A stretch of DNA of 64,000 nt, taken from Lichenicoccus sp965276875 (GTDB lineage Bacteria > Pseudomonadota > Alphaproteobacteria > Acetobacterales > Acetobacteraceae). Position numbers and translations under genes: made by a program. Under the pieces are notes generated by a model. The model did no database searches and was not told where the DNA came from. It saw only the letters and a list, made by a program, of their open reading frames with translations. Shown here piece by piece: positions 34,570 to 44,512 of this stretch. Every line of letters starts with the position of its first letter. The stretch's first letter is position 1. The stretch covers positions 2,914,001-2,978,000 of the forward strand of contig NZ_OZ255701.1 of assembly GCF_965276875.1 (NCBI RefSeq), read 5' to 3'.

Positions 34570-35861
34570 GTGCGTCGCCGCTCCGTATCGGCATCGCCGG
34601 GCTCGGCACCGTCGGCGTCGGCGTCGTGCGCCTGTTGCGCGCCAACGCCGACCTGATCGCGGCGCGTGCTGGCCGCCCGATCGGGGTTGTCGCGGTTGCC
34701 GCCCGTGCCCGGCACCGCGAGCGCGGCATCGATGTCTCCGACCTGCGTTGGCACGACGATGCCACCGAACTCGCCCGTGACCCTGACCTCGATGTGGTGG
34801 TCGAGCTGATCGGCGGCCAGGAGGGCGCGGCGCGCGCCCTGGTCACGGGCGCCCTGGCTGCCGGCCGTCCGGTGGTCACCGCGAACAAGGCGCTGATCGC
34901 TGTCCATGGCGCGGAACTTGCGGCCCTTGCCGAACGCGGCCGCACGCCGCTCGCTTTCGAGGCGGCTGTCGCCGGCGGCATCCCGGTCATCAAGGCGCTG
35001 CGCGAGGGCCTGGCCGCGGACCGGCTGACCCGCGTGGGCGGCATCCTGAATGGCACCTGCAACTACATCCTGACGACGATGCGTGAGAGCGGCCGCGATT
35101 TCGGCCCGATTCTGGCCGAGGCGCAGGCGTTGGGCTACGCCGAGGCCGATCCATCGACCGATATCGACGGCATCGATACCGCCCACAAACTCGCCATCCT
35201 TGCAGCACTCGCCTTCGGTCGGCCGGTCGATTTCGCCTCCGTGCATGTCGAGGGCATACGCGGCATCGCCGCACTCGACATCGCCTTTGCCGCCGAGCTC
35301 GGCTACCGCATCAAGCTGCTCGGCATCGCGCGGCTGACCGAGGCCGGGGTCGAGGCGCGTGTGCATCCCTGCCTGGTGCCGCGCACCGCCCCGATCAGCC
35401 AGGTCGAGGGCGTGTTCAACGCGGTGTTTGCCGAGGGCGACTTCGTCGGCCGGGTGATGCTTGAGGGCCGCGGCGCCGGCGCTGGGCCGACCGCCTGCGC
35501 CGTTGTCGCCGATTTGATCGATATCGCCCGTGGCACCCTGGTTCCCGTCTGGGGTGCGAACGCCGACAGCCTGTCGCGCGTCGTCAGCGTGCCAATGGCG
35601 CAGCTTTCCGGCGACTATTATCTGCGGCTGCACGTGCGCGACCGGCCGGGTGTCATCGCCGAGATCGCCGCTGTGCTGCGCGATTGCGGCGTCTCGCTCA
35701 AAAGCATGTTGCAGCACGGCGAGGCGGCGGGCGAGGCGGTGCCGATCGTGCTGGTCACCCACACCACCCGCGAGTCTGCCCTGCGCGCCGCGATTTCATC
35801 GATCGCGGCCCTCGACGTGGTACTCCGCGTGCCTACGATGATCCGAATCGAAGCCGGCTGA
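34566..35861 (+). CDS. hom: homoserine dehydrogenase
   Basis: 431-residue enzyme of threonine/methionine synthesis that reduces aspartate semialdehyde to homoserine. The NAD(P)-binding site is GIAGLGTVGVGVV, then VVTANKALI, GGIPVIKAL and GILNGTCNYILTTM (signature). EADPSTDIDGIDTAHKL is the catalytic region. The C-terminal 80 residues form an ACT domain (LRLHVRDRPGVIAEIAAVL) for feedback control by threonine. It starts with TTG (34566) overlapping the aminotransferase stop (TTGA). Confidence 0.95.
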   Translation: MSASPLRIGIAGLGTVGVGVVRLLRANADLIAARAGRPIGVVAVAARARHRERGIDVSDLRWHDDATELARDPDLDVVVELIGGQEGAARALVTGALAAGRPVVTANKALIAVHGAELAALAERGRTPLAFEAAVAGGIPVIKALREGLAADRLTRVGGILNGTCNYILTTMRESGRDFGPILAEAQALGYAEADPSTDIDGIDTAHKLAILAALAFGRPVDFASVHVEGIRGIAALDIAFAAELGYRIKLLGIARLTEAGVEARVHPCLVPRTAPISQVEGVFNAVFAEGDFVGRVMLEGRGAGAGPTACAVVADLIDIARGTLVPVWGANADSLSRVVSVPMAQLSGDYYLRLHVRDRPGVIAEIAAVLRDCGVSLKSMLQHGEAAGEAVPIVLVTHTTRESALRAAISSIAALDVVLRVPTMIRIEAG

Positions 35862-35873
35862 GGAGCATACGCG

Positions 35874-36863
35874 ATGGCCGCGACCAGATCGTCCTACCAG
35901 GCTGACGACCGCAACCTGGCACTCGAGCTGGTGCGGGTCACGGAGGCCGCGGCAATCGCGGCCTCGCGCTGGACCGGACGCGGCCAGAAGAACGAGGCCG
36001 ACGGTGCCGCGGTCGAGGCGATGCGGCTGGCCTTCGACACGGTTGCCATTGACGGCACCGTGGTGATCGGCGAGGGCGAGATGGACGAGGCGCCGATGCT
36101 CTATATCGGCGAGAAGGTCGGCGCGGGGGGGCCGGCGATGGATATCGCGGTCGATCCGCTGGAAGGCACCTCGCTCACCGCCAAGAACGCGCCGAACGCG
36201 CTTACCGTGGTGGCTCTCGCCGAACGCGGCAACTTCCTGCACGCGCCCGACATCTACATGGACAAGATGGCGGTCGGCCCCGGCCTGCCCGACGATGTCG
36301 TCGATCTCGACGCTCCGATTGGCGAGAACCTGCGCAGCCTCGCGCGCGCCGGCCGGCGCGAGATCGACGAGATCGTGCTCTGCACCCTCGACCGCGACCG
36401 GCACGAGGAGCTGATCGCCAAGACACGCGAGGCCGGCGCGCGGGTGATGCTGATCTCCGACGGCGACGTCGCCGGCATCATCGCCGCCTGCATGCCGCAA
36501 AGCGGCGTCGACATCTATGCCGGCTCCGGCGGCGCGCCCGAGGGTGTGCTTGCGGCGGCGGCACTGCGCTGCGTCGGCGGCCTGATGCAGGCGCGGCTGA
36601 TGTTCGAGGACGACGAGCAGTTGGCGCGCGCCAAGGCGATGCATACGGGCGACCCGCGACGACGGCTCGGCCTGCTCGACCTTGCCCGCGGCGACGTGCT
36701 GTTCTCCGCCACCGGTGTTACCGCCGGCGCCCTGCTGCGTGGCGTGCAACGCAGCGACGACCGCGCCATCACCCACTCCATTGTCATGCGCTCCAAGTCC
36801 GGCACCGTGCGCTTCATCGAGGGCCATCATAACTTCGCCACCAAGACCTGGAGCCCGACCTGA
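35874..36863 (+). CDS. glpX: fructose-1,6-bisphosphatase class II
   Basis: 329-residue GlpX-type phosphatase for gluconeogenesis or the Calvin cycle. Signatures are VVIGEGEMDEAPMLYIGE (metal-binding), AVDPLEGTSLTAKN and YAGSGGAPEGVLAAAAL (substrate-binding). ATG at 35874, 12 bases after hom. The hom-glpX-recJ order is conserved in alphaproteobacteria. Confidence 0.95.
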   Translation: MAATRSSYQADDRNLALELVRVTEAAAIAASRWTGRGQKNEADGAAVEAMRLAFDTVAIDGTVVIGEGEMDEAPMLYIGEKVGAGGPAMDIAVDPLEGTSLTAKNAPNALTVVALAERGNFLHAPDIYMDKMAVGPGLPDDVVDLDAPIGENLRSLARAGRREIDEIVLCTLDRDRHEELIAKTREAGARVMLISDGDVAGIIAACMPQSGVDIYAGSGGAPEGVLAAAALRCVGGLMQARLMFEDDEQLARAKAMHTGDPRRRLGLLDLARGDVLFSATGVTAGALLRGVQRSDDRAITHSIVMRSKSGTVRFIEGHHNFATKTWSPT

Positions 36864-36866
36864 TCA

Positions 36867-38645
36867 GTGGCTGAGCCGGCTCTCCGCGTCGGTGCCAGCC
36901 TCAGCGGCCGACGCTGGCTGTGGAGTGCGCAAGCCCATCCGGACGCCGACCGACTGTCCGCCGCGATCGCGCAGCGCTGCGGCCTGCCGGAGATCGTCGG
37001 CCGGCTATTGCATGGGCGCGGTATTTCACCCGACGCGGCAGCACTCTTCCTGGAGCCCACCCTGCGCGCCCTGCTGCCCGACCCGTCCTGCCTGATCGGC
37101 ATGGACGAGGCGGCCGCCCGCCTTGCCGACGCCGTGCGGCGCCAGGAAACAGTTGGCATCTTCGGCGACTACGACGTCGACGGCGCCTGCGCCACGGCCC
37201 TTCTCGCAAGCGTGCTGCGCGAACTCGGCTGCAGCGTTCTCACCCACGTGCCCGACCGGGTGCGCGAAGGCTATGGCCCCAACGCGCCGGCCCTGCTGGC
37301 GCTGCACGCAAGCGGTGCGAGCCTCATCGTCTGCGTCGATTGCGGCACCGCCGCCCCAGAGCCGCTGGCAGCCTTGGCCGGCCGCGCCGACGTGCTCATC
37401 CTCGACCACCACAAAGCCGAGGGCCCGCCGCCGCCGGTCCTGGCCACGGTCAACCCGAACCGCCTCGACTGCCGCTCCGGCCTCGGCAGCCTGTGCGCCA
37501 CCGCCATCACCTTCCTCGCCGCCGTCGCCGCCCTCCGCGTCCTGCGCAACACAAACGGGCTCACCACCGCGCCCGACCTGCTCGGCTTGCTCGACCTGGT
37601 GGCACTGGCCACGATCTGCGACGTGATGCCGCTCGCCGGCCTCAACCGCGCCTTTGTCACGCAAGGGCTAAAGATCATGGCTCGCCGCCACCGGATCGGA
37701 CTGAACGCCCTGCTCGAAATTGCCTCCGTGCAAGAGGCCCCCAGCGCGTTGACCTGCGGCTTCGCCCTCGGACCCCGGATCAATGCCGGCGGCCGGATCA
37801 GCGAGGCCGATCTCGGTCTGCGCCTGCTGCTCTGCCAGGATGCCGACGAGGCCCGCTTGCTTGCCGAACGTCTCGACGCCGTTAACCGTCAGCGCCGCCA
37901 TGTCGAAGCCGCCATTATCGACCGCGCCCTTGAACAGGCCGAAACCCAGATCGCCGCTGGCCACGCGGTCCTGCTGCTGAGCGGCCCGGACTGGCACCAG
38001 GGCGTCGTCGGTATCGTCGCCGGCCGGGTCAAGGAAGCGCTGAACCGCCCGACTCTGGTCGCGGCCCTGCTCGATGACGGCACCATCAAGGGCTCTGGCC
38101 GCTCGGTCTCGGGCCTGGATATCGGCACCGCAGTCATCGCCGCCCGCCAGGCAGGCCTGCTGCTGACCGGCGGCGGCCACGCCATGGCTGCCGGCTTCTC
38201 GCTTGCCGCCGACAAACTCGCCGCCTTTCACGCCTTTCTCGACGAACGCCTGGCCAGCTCCCGCGACCTTCTAGCCACCCGCGACCTGCTGATCGACGGC
38301 GCCCTTGACGTTACTGGCGCCACCATCGAACTCGCCGCCCACATCGACCAGCTCGCCCCCTTCGGCGCCGGCAACGAGGAACCGGTGTTCGCCCTCGCCC
38401 GCGCCCGCGTTGTCCACGCCGAGCGCATTGGCAAGGGGGGCAACACCCTGCGCGCTCAGCTCGAAGGCGAGGCCGGCGGCCCACGCCTCAAGGCGCTGTT
38501 GTTCCGCGCCGGTGATACCCCGCTCGCCCGAGCCATGGAAGCCCGAGACGGCGCCCGCCTGCATCTCGCCGGCCAGCTCCGCGCAGAGGAATGGAACGGC
38601 CGCCGCACTGCCGGCTTCTTCATCGTTGATGGTGCCCCGGCTTGA
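36867..38645 (+). CDS. recJ: single-stranded-DNA-specific exonuclease RecJ
   Basis: 592-residue 5'-3' ssDNA exonuclease acting in recombination and mismatch repair. DHH-family motifs are FGDYDVDGACATALL (motif I), VCVDCGTAA, ILDHHKAE (DHH), and GGHAMAAGFS in the DHHA1 domain. It starts with GTG, 3 bases after the glpX stop. The C-terminus (LRAEEWNGRRTAGFFI) is the OB-fold of RecJ. Confidence 0.95.
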   Translation: MAEPALRVGASLSGRRWLWSAQAHPDADRLSAAIAQRCGLPEIVGRLLHGRGISPDAAALFLEPTLRALLPDPSCLIGMDEAAARLADAVRRQETVGIFGDYDVDGACATALLASVLRELGCSVLTHVPDRVREGYGPNAPALLALHASGASLIVCVDCGTAAPEPLAALAGRADVLILDHHKAEGPPPPVLATVNPNRLDCRSGLGSLCATAITFLAAVAALRVLRNTNGLTTAPDLLGLLDLVALATICDVMPLAGLNRAFVTQGLKIMARRHRIGLNALLEIASVQEAPSALTCGFALGPRINAGGRISEADLGLRLLLCQDADEARLLAERLDAVNRQRRHVEAAIIDRALEQAETQIAAGHAVLLLSGPDWHQGVVGIVAGRVKEALNRPTLVAALLDDGTIKGSGRSVSGLDIGTAVIAARQAGLLLTGGGHAMAAGFSLAADKLAAFHAFLDERLASSRDLLATRDLLIDGALDVTGATIELAAHIDQLAPFGAGNEEPVFALARARVVHAERIGKGGNTLRAQLEGEAGGPRLKALLFRAGDTPLARAMEARDGARLHLAGQLRAEEWNGRRTAGFFIVDGAPA

Positions 38646-38684
38646 CCGTGCCCAACCGCTCCGCTACCAGCCCCAAAGCCGCAC

Positions 38685-38760
38685 GTCCTGTTCGTCTAGT
38701 GGCCTAGGACACCGCCCTTTCACGGCGGTAACACGGGTTCGAACCCCGTACGGGACGCCA
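38685..38760 (+). tRNA. tRNA-Glu (UUC anticodon)
   Basis: 76-nt cloverleaf. The acceptor GTCCTGT (38685-38691) pairs with ACGGGAC before GCCA. The anticodon loop holds TTC (GCCCTTTCACGGC). The T-arm is CGGGTTCGAACCCCG and CCA is encoded. It is the last core-like gene before the accessory region. Confidence 0.95.
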
Positions 38761-39206
38761 ATTATTTCAGTGGGTGAGCCTCCAAAACCGGCCAGAGCGT
38801 TTAACTTCAGGCTAGTATCCCGCCTTAGGTTGCTTTGCACTGGTATGGGCGCAGATGCCCGTCTCAGAGGTGTCTGCCACGAGACCGGAGTTTCCCCGCA
38901 GGCTCTCGGTCAATAATTTGCGTGGCTCTGATCCGAGTTAGCCGGGGCTAAAGGGTTAGCAATTCTCCTCCGAAGCTCACCAGGCCCTTTCGTGCCTTAC
39001 TCTCGACCAAGCGTGCTTGCCGGATGCCGGAGTGTGCCTAGACCGCGGCCGAGCTCGGTTTTACGGCGTTGAAAGCCGCCGACAGACTGGCGTCGCGGTA
39101 AGGTGCCCTGCCGCTCCGGGACGGTGCCGCTGGACCCTCAAGGCAGCCGAAGCTGACCGGCTGGCAGATCGATGACTGACAAGGGAATGACGTCCCACTC
39201 CCCATT
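38761..39206. other. intergenic stretch after tRNA-Glu, no gene seen
   Basis: About 445 bases with stops in all frames. No domain, tRNA-end repeat, integrase or transposase is readable here. The sequence is less GC-rich than the genes on the left. It separates core genes from the glycosyltransferase pair. Confidence 0.5.
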
Positions 39207-40673
39207 TTAGCGCCGCATCGTTGCTGGAGCAGTCGGGCACGAGGCTGGCATGAGCAGCTGGTATCCGCCTTTATCGACGAAAACCGGGTGGTAGTATCGC
39301 GAAATGAGCGCGCGCATTGGGTTGCGGACTTCGCCAAGCGGTCGATCACGCCGACGATTAAGTTCGATCGCCATGAAGCGGCAGTTCACCAGGGCCTGCG
39401 TCAGCGCCGCGGCATCATGCTGGACGGCGACTTGCTGTCCGTAGAGGAAAAAGTCGAGCTCAAAGGATTTGCCGGCCCAGTAGCACAACGCGAGGGTCTC
39501 GCAGGCGACCGGCCCGGGTATGGTCGCAATGCGGTCCTGCAACACGGTCCATGCGACCTGTCTATCGCTTTGATGTACAAGGTCCCTGAAATCGGCTAGA
39601 GTTGCTCCGGGCAGCAGGAGCAGGAACGGGACGATCAACCATGGGAGGGGGCGAAGAAGCCGCGGTTTCTGCATGGCGAAGCCGCAGCGTCCGAGGGAGG
39701 CCGCTGTCGCGATGCTGAGTGCGATGAACGCTTCAAAATGGGCGTTGCGATCAACCCCTTGTCCGCTTCGCTGAACAATACCAAGCGGCACGCTGATCAC
39801 GACCATCAGCAAGAGCAGGTCAATACGGGGATCAAGCCCGCGTATGCGCCGCAAACGGAGCGTCACGAGGATCATCGGCAGCATGACCGCCACCGGCCCG
39901 ACAGACTTCACTACCATGCGCAGCGCGGAATAATGCCGGTCGGACGTGAGCAGATCGGCGAAGAACGCTGCGCCATAAGCGTGATCGAGCAGAGAGACTG
40001 TTGCGAGAAGCGTCAGCGCCGATGTTGCGATCCAGACCGCCAGCGCACGTCGATCATACAGCATAAGCCAAAGCGTCGCCGCGAGGGGGAATGCAACCAG
40101 GTTGTGCTTGACCAAGCCGCCGCAGACCACAAGCAGTGCAGCACTCGCGATTCGTCCAGGTCGGAGCGGTGCATGTGTTTCCCCCGCGAGCAACAGAACG
40201 ATGCCCGCCGTCATCAAGGCATGGCCGAGCCATTGCGGGTCATCCATCGCGAGGTAGGGTCTAAGAATGGTCGCGTTGCACCCGAGAAACAGCAAGGTTC
40301 CCAGCACGGGCGCGACCGCGGACCGGCCGCCTACAAGTCGGACCGCCGCGAAGACCAGCCCAGCCACGATCAGCACGGAGACCAACGCGATAAGACGTCC
40401 CGCGACGATTGCATCGCCAATCACACGCCCGATCCCGCCGACGATGAAGAAGGAAAGCGGCGGATAGTTGTTCCCGGTCAGCGATCCGGGTGGCGGATAG
40501 AGCACGCCGGCGCTGATCGCCCGTGCTGCCTGGAAGGCGTTCCAGCCCTCATTCGGGTCGGTTGAGAAATGCGCCGGGATGAGCCAGACCCGACCGGCGA
40601 ACAGCAACAGGATGCAGGTTGTCGCCAATCCGATCGCGGCAAGCCGAACCTTTCCTTGACCCGGATCAATCAA
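39207..40673 (-). CDS. GT-C-like membrane glycosyltransferase, paralogue 1
   Basis: 488-residue polytopic inner-membrane protein with about 11 hydrophobic segments, looking like a lipid-phosphate-sugar dependent GT-C transferase. The first periplasmic loop contains PNEGWNAF and NNYPPLSFFIVGGIGR, shared with the neighbouring 40745-42379 protein. The C-terminal soluble part carries SCPTAPATMRR. Sugar donor and acceptor are unknown; addition to a cell-surface glycan is plausible. It starts with TTG. A degraded third copy lies at 55.3-55.6 kb. Confidence 0.65.
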   Translation of the reverse strand: MIDPGQGKVRLAAIGLATTCILLLFAGRVWLIPAHFSTDPNEGWNAFQAARAISAGVLYPPPGSLTGNNYPPLSFFIVGGIGRVIGDAIVAGRLIALVSVLIVAGLVFAAVRLVGGRSAVAPVLGTLLFLGCNATILRPYLAMDDPQWLGHALMTAGIVLLLAGETHAPLRPGRIASAALLVVCGGLVKHNLVAFPLAATLWLMLYDRRALAVWIATSALTLLATVSLLDHAYGAAFFADLLTSDRHYSALRMVVKSVGPVAVMLPMILVTLRLRRIRGLDPRIDLLLLMVVISVPLGIVQRSGQGVDRNAHFEAFIALSIATAASLGRCGFAMQKPRLLRPLPWLIVPFLLLLPGATLADFRDLVHQSDRQVAWTVLQDRIATIPGPVACETLALCYWAGKSFELDFFLYGQQVAVQHDAAALTQALVNCRFMAIELNRRRDRPLGEVRNPMRALISRYYHPVFVDKGGYQLLMPASCPTAPATMRR

Positions 40674-40744
40674 CTTCGAGCGATCTGAATTGCTGTTGAG
40701 GACCTGTTTCAGGACACGAGCCGGACACCAGATCCCGGTGGCAT

Positions 40745-42379
40745 TCAGCGGGCACTGTCTGTCCAGGTTCGGTTACGCCGCCGCTGACCTGTATTGCTCG
40801 CTCCCAGCAACAGAACCTCGCCGGGTCCTTTCGCAATCGGGGTATATCCATGTGCCTGCAAATCCAACAGCAGTGGATCGCGTTCGGGATTGCCGACCGC
40901 ATCCATGCCGGAGAATGAGTCTCCACTATACTCGAATACGCCGAAGGCATGCGTGCTCGCCAACCCATCGAACCGCATAATCGACGCGCCCATTAAAATG
41001 CTTTGATCCAGGTTGAACACATCGACCGTGAAGGGCTTATGCGCCCAAAAGCACAGTGACAGACTTTCACATCCCGCAACTCCTGGCGATGCCGCGATCC
41101 GCGCGATGGTTGGCTGCCACGATCGCGCGCGCGCGATCCGATCGTCGATATCCACCCAGGCGCGCCGCAGCTGCCACGGCATCATCACCACTATCGGAAT
41201 GACAGCAAATCCGAGCAGCGCCGCAGGCCCGATCGCACGGCTGCCAAACGGCAGCCCTGCCGCCGGTATCCGTGAAATCAACAGCCCCGTTGTGAGACAA
41301 AGTGCCAGCATCGTCTCGAAATGCGCATTGTAATAGACACCCTCCCCAAGCCGCTGCACGATCCCCGTCATCAGCGAGATCACGACGAACAGTGCCGCCA
41401 ACAGCATTGACTGGTCGCCTTGTAGCCGCCTTCGAAACGCGAGCCCCGCGATCAGCATCATAGGCAGTAGCGGAATCAACCGCTGCAACGCCTTGATCAC
41501 CCGGCCGGCCCGAAACACCCGATGATGCGCCAGAATGTCCACGAACGCCGCGTGCCCGAACAGCATCTGCGTCGCCACCAGTCCCAGACCGACCCCGCCA
41601 ATCGAAGCTGCCAGCCAGACCGTCGCTGCCCGCGGTTGGATGACCGCGAGCCAGATGGTCACCGCGAGCGGCAGTCCGACCAGGTTGTGCTTGACGAACC
41701 CGCCTGCCACCATCAGTGCCGCAGCAGTCGCCACATGGCTCGCCGGATAGCGCGTCGCCTGCCCGCGCAGAAGCACCGCCAATCCACCCAGCATCAGCGC
41801 ATGCGCCAGCCATTGCGGATCGTCCATCGCGACATAGTCGCGAAAGAACGTGCTCGAGTAAAGCAGCAACAAACCCGACGCGGCCAGGCTTCCCCGTAGC
41901 CGACCGCCCAGCATCCTTACGCAAACGCCAAGCAATGCCGCCGATGCCAAAAGCGACGTGATCGCAACGATCCGCCCAGCCACGATCATGTCGCCGACCA
42001 CGTATCGCCCGATCGCGCCGACCAGATAAAAGGAGAGCGGCGGGTAATTGTTGAACACCAGACTGTTCGCCGCCGGGTAGAGCGGCCCTGCACCCGCGAC
42101 GACCGCCCGTTGGTCTAAATATGCGTTCCAGCCTTCGTTATAATTCAGGGGGATGTGCAGCGGGATCGTCAGCAACGGCCCCAACAGAAGAAACAGGATC
42201 AGGACCGCCCCGACCAGCAGCAGGATGTCGAACGTCCCGATGCCCGGTCCCAACCGCTCGCTCCCTCGTCCTAGCGCGCGAGAGAGGCGGCCAGGCCGGT
42301 CCTTTGTCCACTGCCTCTCATGCCCTTCCGACCATCCGAGACGTCCGGCTTTCTGTCTCTTGATGCAGGGCATTCGCAT
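40745..42379 (-). CDS. GT-C-like membrane glycosyltransferase, paralogue 2
   Basis: 544-residue polytopic membrane protein, paralogue of the downstream gene: both share NEGWNA and NNYPPLSF in the first periplasmic loop, and CESLSLCFWAHKPF corresponds to CETLALCYWAGKSF. A basic N-terminal extension of about 45 residues precedes the first helix (FDILLLVGAVLILFLLLGP). The two genes form a tandem duplication. The start is uncertain; the ATG at 42379 gives the longest frame. Confidence 0.65.
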   Translation of the reverse strand: MRMPCIKRQKAGRLGWSEGHERQWTKDRPGRLSRALGRGSERLGPGIGTFDILLLVGAVLILFLLLGPLLTIPLHIPLNYNEGWNAYLDQRAVVAGAGPLYPAANSLVFNNYPPLSFYLVGAIGRYVVGDMIVAGRIVAITSLLASAALLGVCVRMLGGRLRGSLAASGLLLLYSSTFFRDYVAMDDPQWLAHALMLGGLAVLLRGQATRYPASHVATAAALMVAGGFVKHNLVGLPLAVTIWLAVIQPRAATVWLAASIGGVGLGLVATQMLFGHAAFVDILAHHRVFRAGRVIKALQRLIPLLPMMLIAGLAFRRRLQGDQSMLLAALFVVISLMTGIVQRLGEGVYYNAHFETMLALCLTTGLLISRIPAAGLPFGSRAIGPAALLGFAVIPIVVMMPWQLRRAWVDIDDRIARARSWQPTIARIAASPGVAGCESLSLCFWAHKPFTVDVFNLDQSILMGASIMRFDGLASTHAFGVFEYSGDSFSGMDAVGNPERDPLLLDLQAHGYTPIAKGPGEVLLLGASNTGQRRRNRTWTDSAR

Positions 42380-42471
42380 ATGAGATCTGGCGGCTCAAGG
42401 CTGGGCTTGCGGCAAGGAGGCGTGCCAGTGGCCGGAACTTTGCCTGGTCTAGAGGCCTGGACTGAGGGGCA

Positions 42472-43053
42472 TTATTGGAAGTCGTCCGGGTAGAGATCCG
42501 AGACCGCGAGCGCGATGCCCTCTGGCTCAAGCCTTATTGATCCGCCTTGATACGTTGTCGTGGTCACGAGTTCGCCTTGGTTGCCAAGCCGGTGATGGAG
42601 GACCTGTCTCCCTTCACTCCCGACAACGAGGCAATGGCGAACGGATGGAAGCAGGAAGTAATCCGCGAGTCTGATGTTGAGGTCTCGGCTGCTGATCGAT
42701 GGCGATGAGACCTCAACGATAATTACAGGCTCGAAGGCGCCCCGATCGCCGAAAGCGACGATAGCGTCGGGCTCATAATCGGTGTCCTCCTCTACGCCCA
42801 CCATGGTACCGCCTCCGAGCACCTTGCAGGATGAGCCCACCGTCCGTATCGCGGCATCGAGCGCCTGCCGCACGCAAGCTTTGATCCGCTCGTGCCTCGT
42901 CTGATCGGGCGCGATGACCACGACCTGATTGCCGTGCCGCTCCCAGCCGCGGCCGGACTGCCGCTCCGCCCAAACCTGATAGGCGTTCCTGGATTCGAAA
43001 CGAGGAAGGGAAGTGCGCGCTTGCATCATGGCCAGACACGAAACATGTACCAT
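42472..43053 (-). CDS. Uma2-family endonuclease-like protein (DUF820)
   Basis: 193-residue protein of the Uma2/DUF820 family, a PD-(D/E)XK nuclease fold. The motif is readable as DYEPDAIVAFGD (D) and PVIIVEVSSPSISSRDLNIRLADYF (ExE-type), near residues 110-150. Biological role is unknown; such genes often sit alone. The ATG at 43053 is used, with MMQAR (about 43029) as a possible shorter start. Confidence 0.7.
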   Translation of the reverse strand: MVHVSCLAMMQARTSLPRFESRNAYQVWAERQSGRGWERHGNQVVVIAPDQTRHERIKACVRQALDAAIRTVGSSCKVLGGGTMVGVEEDTDYEPDAIVAFGDRGAFEPVIIVEVSSPSISSRDLNIRLADYFLLPSVRHCLVVGSEGRQVLHHRLGNQGELVTTTTYQGGSIRLEPEGIALAVSDLYPDDFQ

Positions 43054-43263
43054 CTTGTGCCGTCAAGGCGTCGCTAACCCGGTCATCGTTTCCAGCGGCC
43101 ATGCGAGGCCGAGTAGTCACGGCTTGCTGAACGCCGGCACCTGCAGAGGGTCATGCGCTCGAGTCGTATAAGAATCGCTTACTGCGAGGATAAACTTCTG
43201 ATTTCAGGCAGCCGTGAAACTCACTTACGGTTAGATCCAATAAGAATTGGAGGTAAACGTCAA

Positions 43264-44409
43264 ATGGCACCGACCTGGCAAGCACACGCTCCAACTGACG
43301 AGTACTCGCTGGTGGAGAATGGTGCCATTGCGGCCAAGTACCTGGCTCGGTTCTGGCAGCCGATCGCGCTTTCAAGGGACTACAAGCCTGGCACCGCAAA
43401 GCGCCTCAAGATGCTGGGAAAGTTCTACACACTCTATCGTGGCCAGGACAACGCGATCCGTCTTGTACAGGACCGTTGTCCGCACCGCGGGACCAGCCTC
43501 GCCTATGGCTGGGTGGAGGGCGACGGGATACGTTGCCGCTACCACGGCTGGAAGTTTGCTGGCGATGGCCGGGGCGAGAATTTTCCTGCCGAGACGGATA
43601 CCTATGCGCGCAGCCTTTGCCTCAAAACTCACCCGGCCCGCGAATATCTAGGGGTTGTTTTCGGCTATTTTGGAGAGGGCGAGCCGCCGGAGTTCCAGCG
43701 CTTCCCTGAACTGGAGGACGAGAGCGCAGGCGAATTGCTCTCATTGGCTGTCGTACTGCCGTACAACTACTTCCAGCGGATCGAGAATGACGTGGATGAA
43801 GTCCACATACACTACACGCATGGCGAGTTCGCCGGCAGTTTCGGCCTCGTCGACCTGCCCCGCATCTCGGCCAAGGAAACCGAGTATGGACTGATGAGCA
43901 CGGCGACCCGCGCGGACGGCAGCAAGCTGCACACGCACGCCTTCATGCCGAACATCATGCTGCGCGAGGTCGTCATCCAGCAGGATCTGACAAATCTGAC
44001 CATGCACGCGGCTTGGCGAGTGCCGATCGATGACGCCAATACGCTGAGCGTGATGATCGACCGCGTAGCCAAGCCGGAGCCGGGCTTCCACGAGAAGCTC
44101 AAAACCATGGTGGACCCGACTGAACTCGCGACCAAGATCATGAAGTGCGAGATGACGCTCGATGACGTGGACCCGAGCCATCCGCTGCTTCCGGTCATCC
44201 AGGACACGGTGTGCATGGCCGGGCAAGGCATCATCGCCGACCGGCAGGCTGAGCACCTCGGCGCATCCGACCGGGCCATCGGGCTGTTGCGCAGGCTCTG
44301 GACGCGAGAGCTGAACGCACTGCGGGAGGGGCAGCCGCTGAAGCAATGGCGGCGGTCCGACGACGCCAAGCTCGCAACGTCAGAAATGCCTGTCATGGCC
44401 GCTGAGTAG
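43264..44409 (+). CDS. Rieske non-heme iron oxygenase, large subunit
   Basis: 381-residue ring-hydroxylating oxygenase. The Rieske [2Fe-2S] motif is CPHRGTSLAYGW...CRYHGW (CxH...CxxH). The mononuclear iron site is readable as NDVDEVHIHYTH. It resembles phthalate/vanillate-type (single-component) oxygenases such as VanA/Pht3, which need a separate reductase. GGAGG lies about 12 bases before the ATG at 43264. First gene of the catabolic cluster; the substrate is unknown, most likely an aromatic or related acid. Confidence 0.8.
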   Translation: MAPTWQAHAPTDEYSLVENGAIAAKYLARFWQPIALSRDYKPGTAKRLKMLGKFYTLYRGQDNAIRLVQDRCPHRGTSLAYGWVEGDGIRCRYHGWKFAGDGRGENFPAETDTYARSLCLKTHPAREYLGVVFGYFGEGEPPEFQRFPELEDESAGELLSLAVVLPYNYFQRIENDVDEVHIHYTHGEFAGSFGLVDLPRISAKETEYGLMSTATRADGSKLHTHAFMPNIMLREVVIQQDLTNLTMHAAWRVPIDDANTLSVMIDRVAKPEPGFHEKLKTMVDPTELATKIMKCEMTLDDVDPSHPLLPVIQDTVCMAGQGIIADRQAEHLGASDRAIGLLRRLWTRELNALREGQPLKQWRRSDDAKLATSEMPVMAAE

Positions 44410-44512
44410 GCACCCGACCTGCGGATCTGGCGGGGCGGGAGGCAAGCCGCGCGCCAATGGGTGAATGACTGCGGGGGCCCGGCTCGGCCGCCGCACAAGG
44501 GAGACCAAAAGA

